Source of the DNA: Gnetum montanum
Taxonomy: Eukaryota; Streptophyta; Gnetopsida; Gnetales; Gnetaceae
Direction of reading: 5' to 3'
Assembly: GCA_015680685.1 (NCBI GenBank)
Contig: MNCI01024945.1
Span: forward strand, 59,772-123,771
Length of the DNA stretch: 64,000 nt
Shown in pieces: positions 59,046-64,000 of the stretch (position 1 is the first letter of the stretch; every line of letters begins with the position of its first letter). The translations under genes and the position numbers were made by a program. The notes under the pieces were generated by a model that worked only from the letters and a program-made list of their open reading frames with translations, ran no database searches and was not told the DNA's origin.

Positions 59046-60420
59046 GGACAACAAAGAGGATGAGTATCCAAATTTTGATCATTTCCTTGATGAATTTCTC
59101 TTTGGTAGTGTAGTGAATAATCAATTACCCACAGAGACAAATTGGTATAGAAGCATTCTTACCTATCTCCTCACCCAACAAACACCACAAGAGTTAAACC
59201 TTAAGAAGAAACAATAGTTTCTTCACCAAGCCAAATACTTTACGGAGATCAATGGGAAACTTTACAAAGTGTGTCTCAATGGTTTGTTTCAATGGTGTGT
59301 TCCTGATATAGATCAACTGTGTGTTCTCCAAGATGCACATGAGAGTCCTTGTGAGAGTCATTACGCTAGGAGACAAATGGCCATCAAGATCCTACTTGCA
59401 AGATAATATTGGCCTACATTATTTCGGGATGCCCACCATTTCATCCAATCATGTGAGCGCTATCAACATGATGGGGGAATGACTACTAGAATGGAGGGTC
59501 CACAACAATATATCCAACCATTAGAACCCTTTGACATTTGGGAAATTGATTTTATGGGGCCAATTACACCAATTCCCAATAGAAAAGCCTATATCATTCT
59601 TACCTGTTGATTCCCTAAGTAAATGGGCAGAAGTAGCTGCTATTAAGGATTGTACATCCTTTATAGCTACACAAATTTTTCAACAACAAATCATAAACAA
59701 GTTTGGTGTGTCGTGTGCACTTATTTCAAACAATGGTACACACTTCATAGGTGTAACTTTTCAGAAATTAATGCAATGCTTAGGGGTTTTGCATAAATTG
59801 ACTACACCATACCACCCCCAAGTGAATAGTCAAGAAAAAGTCACCAATAGGGAGATTACAAAGATATTGACAAGAACCATAAGTAAGTTTAGGTGAGACT
59901 GGAGTACTAGGCATACTGCTCCACATGGAAACTCCCTACAGGATACTCTACCTATGAGTTAGTGTATAGTAAATTACCAATGCTTCCACTCAAACTAAGC
60001 TCTGTAAACTATCCATGGCATGTGATCTCAACCTTGACCTTGATCTAGCATAAAAACAATGGTTAGTAACCCTTAACTTACTAGATGAAAATTGACTAGC
60101 TACCCTATCATCTAGCGAGTTGCACAAGGCATTCAATAAACAATGCCATGACCTAAGGATTAGGAGAGTTAAATATCAACTAGGAGATAAGGTTCTCTAC
60201 TAGAATCCCACACATGTGCCACAATGTACTAAATTTCAAACACTATGGGAAGGACCTTATATTATTTATGAAACTTTTCTTTCAGGGGCCATGACAATAT
60301 ACAAACCTGAGAGCCCAGACAAGAAACTATTGTTCAACGTACAATAAACCAAACCTTTCCATAAGCTTAGGATAGCTAGTACGCATGCTACCTCTCTTAA
60401 TGGACAACCTTGCTCACTAT
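59046..60420 (+). pseudogene. Integrase of element E
   Basis: Zinc-binding region: DAHESPCESHYARRQMAIKI, then FIQSCERYQHDGG (59335-59478). Core: PFDIWEIDFMGPITPIPN (about 59530-59580, first Asp intact), then a 1-bp frameshift near 59600, VDSLSKWAEVAAI, ALISNNGTHFIG (59720-59755; second Asp is Asn) and SQEKVTNREITKIL (59826-59867; catalytic Glu is Lys). The C-terminal segment near 60240-60420 reads LWEGPYIIYETFLSGAMTIY. Two catalytic residues are lost by G-to-A changes, so the enzyme is dead. Confidence 0.85.
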
Positions 60421-62384
60421 TTTGGATCTCCTCCTTCCAACTTAGTTGTGGGGGAGATGGCCACCTATGCTAACCATTCTAGGCTCTCAGCTCTTTTTGA
60501 ATTTTTGTATTACACATTTTTGTTTTACACATTCTTTCAACTTTTCTTATTTTTGTTTTACACCATTGTTCATGTTTTTACTATTTCTTTTTTTGCTTCA
60601 TTTATTTTTATTTGTCATCTAATAAGTGCTCATGATGGTGGATTGAATTATATCATATTGATTGGTAATGTTTGGTTTTTACCTTTGAATTATGATGTTG
60701 ATATTAAGGTATGGTTATTTTGGTAAAACAGGCAATGAGTCCACACCGTCTACTCATCCATACAACTCTATGGTCTCCTTTGGCTTGGAACTATATCATC
60801 CCCTTTTTCTAAGTAAACTTATTAATGAATTGGTGTCTGGGTACTTTTCAACCCAAGGAAAGACTCAAAGGATGAAAAGGGTGTGACCTTAAGGGGATTC
60901 GATGCATTTGTGCTGGCCATTCTCTTGGGTTCTTGGATGCTTGTTTCTTGGATTTTCTACCATTCTAACATTGTTCAAAAATCAAGAAGCTAAGTGAATA
61001 AAAATAATTCTTTGAATGGTTTGGTTCTCATGCAAAAAAAAAAAAAAGAGAAAAGAAAGGAGAAAAGTGAGAATTCAAAGCACACCCCTTAGACATAATA
61101 CAGTAATATGGGCTACAAGCACTAGTTATGAAAATGGAAAGACATGTTACCCATGCCTGAAGATTCACTCTAACTAAGGCCCTTTCTCACTTGTTACTTC
61201 TCCATCTTGCTCTCCTTGGGATGGTGGTCACTCTTTGTGAAGGCGTTCTTGTTGCTTCAAGAGGATGGATTAGCCAGGTGTATTGATGCAAGGTCACTAA
61301 ATGTGGTTGGTTTGAGTTTGGATTTGGGATGAAGTTCTACTCAGTCATCTTAACCATGAAATACAAAAGGGGCTTTACACAACCTTGTTCTTGGGATTCC
61401 ATTCCATTCTCCTTTCCATCTTTCTTCCCATTTTCCACCTCATTGCTAGTTTTATCATTAGTTTGTTCTAGTTTGAGGCATTTTTTTTCTTTGGTGAATT
61501 ATTATGGGTAAGTTTTTAACTCTTGCTTGCAAATGACATTCCTAGAGCCTACAGAATCTTTGGTTTATGGGTTTGTTAGGGAATAAAAGGCATTATATTT
61601 ATCTTGGGAGGACCCACTGGCATTCCTTTTTGGTGTAATTGTTAAGTTCTTTTCCTTAAACATTTTCTACAATTAATCATCTCTTGTTTCATCCCCATCC
61701 ATGACATCCATTTTATTGGTGTTGTTGTTGTTATTTTTTCCCATCTTCCTTGTTGCTCATATTTTTCCATCTTATAGCTACTGGAGGTTCGCTCTTAGTC
61801 GTGGGGGCCCTCGCATAAATTTTTTAATTTTATCCATTTTACTATTCACCTAACCCCTACACCTTGGGTAGTCACCTGTGATAAATCTCTAAACCAGTTT
61901 CTACCATAACCACAACTCATCCAATGCACTTCATATCAAGGCAAGGTATCAACTACATTGTGGTTTATCTAACTTTTCTTATTTGTGACTATGTTATGTG
62001 TGTAAATGGTGATCATACAAACAATGGATTGGGCTTGGAGGAAGCACTCAGGATGGACTAGAATTGGAGCATTTACGAAAGGAGCAAGTCTAGTGGCGTG
62101 GCTATGGATAAATAATGGAAGGTGCAATCTTAGCATTGGTAGCAACACTCTTCATTTTATTTTTTTCTCTCTCTCTAAAAGCTACTAAATAAAGTCTTGG
62201 ATGTCATTTATGTATGAGTGTTCACCACAATGGTCATGAACACTAATGTTGTAATATGCTTATTCATCCGTTCACTGGGCACGTTGAGTCTATCATCCCA
62301 TTCCACTATCAATTGTTAATTATTCAATAATCCCATACCTTCCCAATATTTTATACAGAACTCAAGGACAAGTTTTCATTTAGT
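60421..62384 (+). mobile_element. 3' non-coding region of element E
   Basis: About 2 kb between the end of pol and the PPT, homologous to 1-1796 (H) and, inverted, 29149-31200 (B). The 113-codon frame at 60385-60726 looks hydrophobic only because of T-rich sequence. An A-run lies at 61036-61049. Confidence 0.7.
62006..62188 (+). CDS. Small 3' ORF of element E, counterpart of H 1425 (hypothetical)
   Basis: The 60-codon frame begins MVIIQT at the position homologous to the ATG at 1425 of H. The preceding acceptor-like gtgtgcag of H reads gtgtgtaa here. The downstream peptide does not align well with that of H because of indels. It may be a broken remnant or chance. Confidence 0.2.
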   Translation: MVIIQTMDWAWRKHSGWTRIGAFTKGASLVAWLWINNGRCNLSIGSNTLHFIFFSLSKSY

Positions 62385-62394
62385 CATGGGGGTA
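62385..62394 (+). promoter_or_regulatory. Polypurine tract of element E
   Basis: catgggggta directly precedes the LTR start TGATGAGAGC, identical to that of H. Confidence 0.85.
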
Positions 62395-62800
62395 TGATGA
62401 GAGCGGTTACTCTAGTGGTTACTCTAGTAGTTATTCTAATTATAAGAGTGGTTACTCTAGCAATTACTCTAATTATTAGAGTGGTTACTCTAGCGGTTAT
62501 TTTAGCAGTTATTCTAATTATTAGAGCTATTACTCTAATTATTAGTGTAGTTGCTCCCAAGCCTATAAATACAATGCCCAAGCACACAATTGGGAGAAAA
62601 TATTTTAGCAGTCAAGTAGCGAAACTCTTGTAGTCTATTTGAAAGTTAAAGTATTTTCCAAGTGCCCACAGCAAGAGGTCTAGATGGATCTTTATTTGAG
62701 CATTATGTACCTAAGCACAGCTTGTGTACGGAAATAAAGATGAACTCTTCGATTCATCCTTGCAGCACTTGAGATTTGTTTTCATACACATATCATTATT
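62395..62800 (+). repeat. 3' LTR of element E, truncated
   Basis: It matches 53137-53560 of the 5' LTR, including TATA (ctataaatac, 62562-62571) and 'ggaaataaagatgaactcttcgattcatccttgcag'. Homology stops at about 62800; the remaining half (U5 side) is missing. Confidence 0.8.
62401..62550 (+). repeat. U3 tandem array, 3' LTR of E
   Basis: The same ACTCTAG / CTAATTATTAGAG words as at 53143, in about 150 bp. It creates artificial open frames on both strands (62384-62633) with Val/Ile/Leu/Thr repeats. Confidence 0.85.
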
Positions 62801-62937
62801 AAAAGACAAGCAAGGGGGAGGGTAAGGGTGGTAGCCTTGGCAACAAAGGCAAATGCAGGTAAGGTGAGGTAATGGTGGTGGTGGGCATTGTTAGAATGTG
62901 GAGTCTAGATAATTTTGGCATTGTTAGTGTTTGGTGC
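62801..62937. other. Unassigned 137-bp G-rich segment
   Basis: It is richer in G than its surroundings ('caagggggagggtaagggtggtag', 'ggtaatggtggtggtgggc') and matches no other part of the window. It separates the broken LTR of E from the LTR of I. Confidence 0.5.
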
Positions 62938-63897
62938 TGATGAGTGGCGAGGTACCCCTACACTCAACCATACGAAACAAGCGTAGCACATGCGATCCGG
63001 TCAAACTCCATAGACTAAATGCCTAAACCCCCCATGGAACACTTGGGGTAAATCATTCATTGTCTTCCCAGGCTTTCTTGTATGTGTCACGGTGTATGGT
63101 TAAGAAAGTCTAAGGTATATGACTTTTTTGGTATTTTTCGGTTTATCTCCTATGCTAAACAGTGAAGGGTTGAGAAACTAAACTAACTCTAACTACAACA
63201 CTAAGTCGTAGTATCAGCATCTGTTCCCACTTTCCGTACACACCCTGAACTGTGCAACTGTGGCTACCAAACACTAATCGTTACTGGGATTGCCACACGT
63301 AATGCACGTGCTCGAAGCGGTCATACTAAGGCACTTAAGTAACCTAAGTGTGACAAGAAGCCGATTCCTTGACTAGCTGTACACATCCGTAGATGCTCGT
63401 AATCAAGTCGTACTTGTCCCACACTCTAGGAGGAAAGGGTGAGAGAATCTAATCGCGATGAGTAGCCGATTCCTTGGCTAGCTGTACATGTTCGTCAATG
63501 CTCGTAACCAAGTCGTACTCATGCCGCGTCACTAGGAAAGCAATAAATAACATTAATTAAACCTATCCATGCACTGCAAGGTTTATCCACAAAGCTCGTC
63601 TCTATTGCCGTACACAACTTACGTTCATGTACAAAGCTGCTCGAATAAAGAACCGTTCACTTGGGGGACTCCTACTGCAGGCAAATGGAAAATATTCTAT
63701 CTCTGGGGTGATCAATCCGCCAGAGCTTCGCTACTTTATGCCTATGATGTGAAATGAGGAGAGTTCCGCCTCTTATTTATAGATTGGACGGCGTACCGTG
63801 ATATTGCGTACGTGATATTGCAGGGAAGGATGTGATATCGCATCGGCTGTGATATCGCATACGCGATATCGTGGGTTGTGCAATCCGCATCTCATCA
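62938..63897 (-). repeat. 3' LTR of Athila-like element I
   Basis: 960 bp; on the minus strand TGATGAGATG...CCACTCATCA. It is closest to the LTR of H: it shares the amplified U5 module (63311-63519), GATATCG palindromes (63795-63870) and TATA (ctataaata, minus strand, about 63774-63782). Its PPT and internal 3' end follow to the right, so most of I lies outside the window. CpG sites are partly kept. Confidence 0.85.
63795..63870 (-). repeat. U3 GATATCG palindromes of I
   Basis: Five units in 76 bp: gatattgcg, gatattgcag, gatatcgcat, gatatcgcat and cgcgatatcgtgg. Two show CG-to-TG decay. H has three units. Confidence 0.7.
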
Positions 63898-64000
63898 TAC
63901 CCCCATGACTGAATGAAAACTCGTCCTCGAGTTCCTTACAATAATATCAGGTAGGTATAGAATTATTGAGGGAAATGTAACTAATGGAATGACATGTGAA
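63898..64000 (-). mobile_element. PPT and 3' internal end of element I
   Basis: On the minus strand the sequence ends with catgggggta (63898-63907) and upstream of it matches 1697-1806 of H closely ('ctcgaggacgagttttcattcagtcatg' word, with a few differences). The element continues beyond the window. Confidence 0.85.

Larger units (their letters stand above)
53137..62800 (+). mobile_element. Element E: nearly complete Athila-like gypsy retrotransposon
   Basis: It has a 5' LTR, an almost perfect tRNA-Asp PBS, gag, protease, RT, RNase H, integrase, a 2-kb 3' non-coding region, PPT and the first 400 bp of a 3' LTR. It lies in the same orientation inside the gag of D. Frames are longer and indels fewer than in A and B; RT keeps its catalytic Asp pair. 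It still carries many stops and integrase changes. In a block of about 165 bp, 53376-53545 against 62608-62770, I count by eye roughly 15 differences between the LTRs. Confidence 0.9.

Noticed and set aside
60385-60726. 113-codon frame with a hydrophobic stretch, possible env-like protein
   Set aside because: The hydrophobic part comes from T-rich non-coding sequence; its start overlaps the pol end and H does not keep it.
62384-62633. Overlapping open frames on both strands with Val/Ile/Leu/Thr repeats
   Set aside because: Product of translating the U3 tandem array, which lacks stops in several frames.
1837-63870. U3 palindromic arrays as CRISPR-like arrays
   Set aside because: Units are very short, spacers are irregular, and they sit in retrotransposon promoters of a plant genome; no cas genes.

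Overview
This window looks like heterochromatic DNA from a seed plant with a large, repeat-rich genome; a gymnosperm is plausible but cannot be shown from the sequence. It is AT-rich. I recognise no host gene, tRNA, rRNA or bacterial-type feature. Almost everything assignable is decayed LTR retrotransposon, stacked by nested insertion. In the frames that can be read, most stops are single C-to-T changes of Gln or Arg codons (CAG to TAG, CAA to TAA, CGA to TGA). This is the pattern expected from long-term cytosine methylation.

The dominant family is an Athila-like Ty3/gypsy element. Its LTRs are 0.8-1.04 kb and run TGATGA...CATCA, the PBS matches the 3' end of tRNA-Asp, and the PPT is catgggggta. 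Seven copies are labelled here. H (+) is the 3' end and 3' LTR at the left edge, 1-2846. G (+) is an unusual relative with a long coiled-coil reading frame next to its 3' LTR, 2847-6061. A (+) is an old truncated copy from 11066, split by later insertions. B (-) is a complete copy with a target-site duplication, 28315-38369, inside the gag of A. D (+) has a 5' LTR and gag, 50725-53136. E (+) is nearly complete and inserted into D, 53137 to about 62800. I (-) is the 3' LTR and start of a copy leaving the right edge, 62938-64000.

Other elements: F (+), a chromovirus-like gypsy element with an initiator-Met PBS, 7681 to about 11065; T (+), a Tat/Ogre-type gypsy element with about 2.5-kb LTRs and a second RNase H, about 11834-26410, inserted in the leader of A; and two different Ty1/copia elements on the minus strand, C1 (39551 to about 42900) and C2 (about 42960-46826), joined head to tail. 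A further minus-strand coding-like relic at about 47040-48062 and an antisense coding-like block inside T (18350-19620) are unidentified.

No copy appears able to encode active proteins. Reverse-transcriptase catalytic pairs read FMDD (E), FMDE (B), FDN (F), YIND (C1) and YMNN (C2), and the pair is deleted in T. Inferred order of events: G, F and A are old; T and B inserted into A; copia debris and D accumulated to the right; E entered D; H and I, which still hold many CpG sites, are probably the youngest. The most interesting features are short repeat modules that differ between otherwise related U3 regions, the coiled-coil ORF of G, an intron-like boundary with a small ORF in the 3' region of H and E, a non-canonical Cys/His cluster in the Athila-like Gag, and the two unidentified coding relics.
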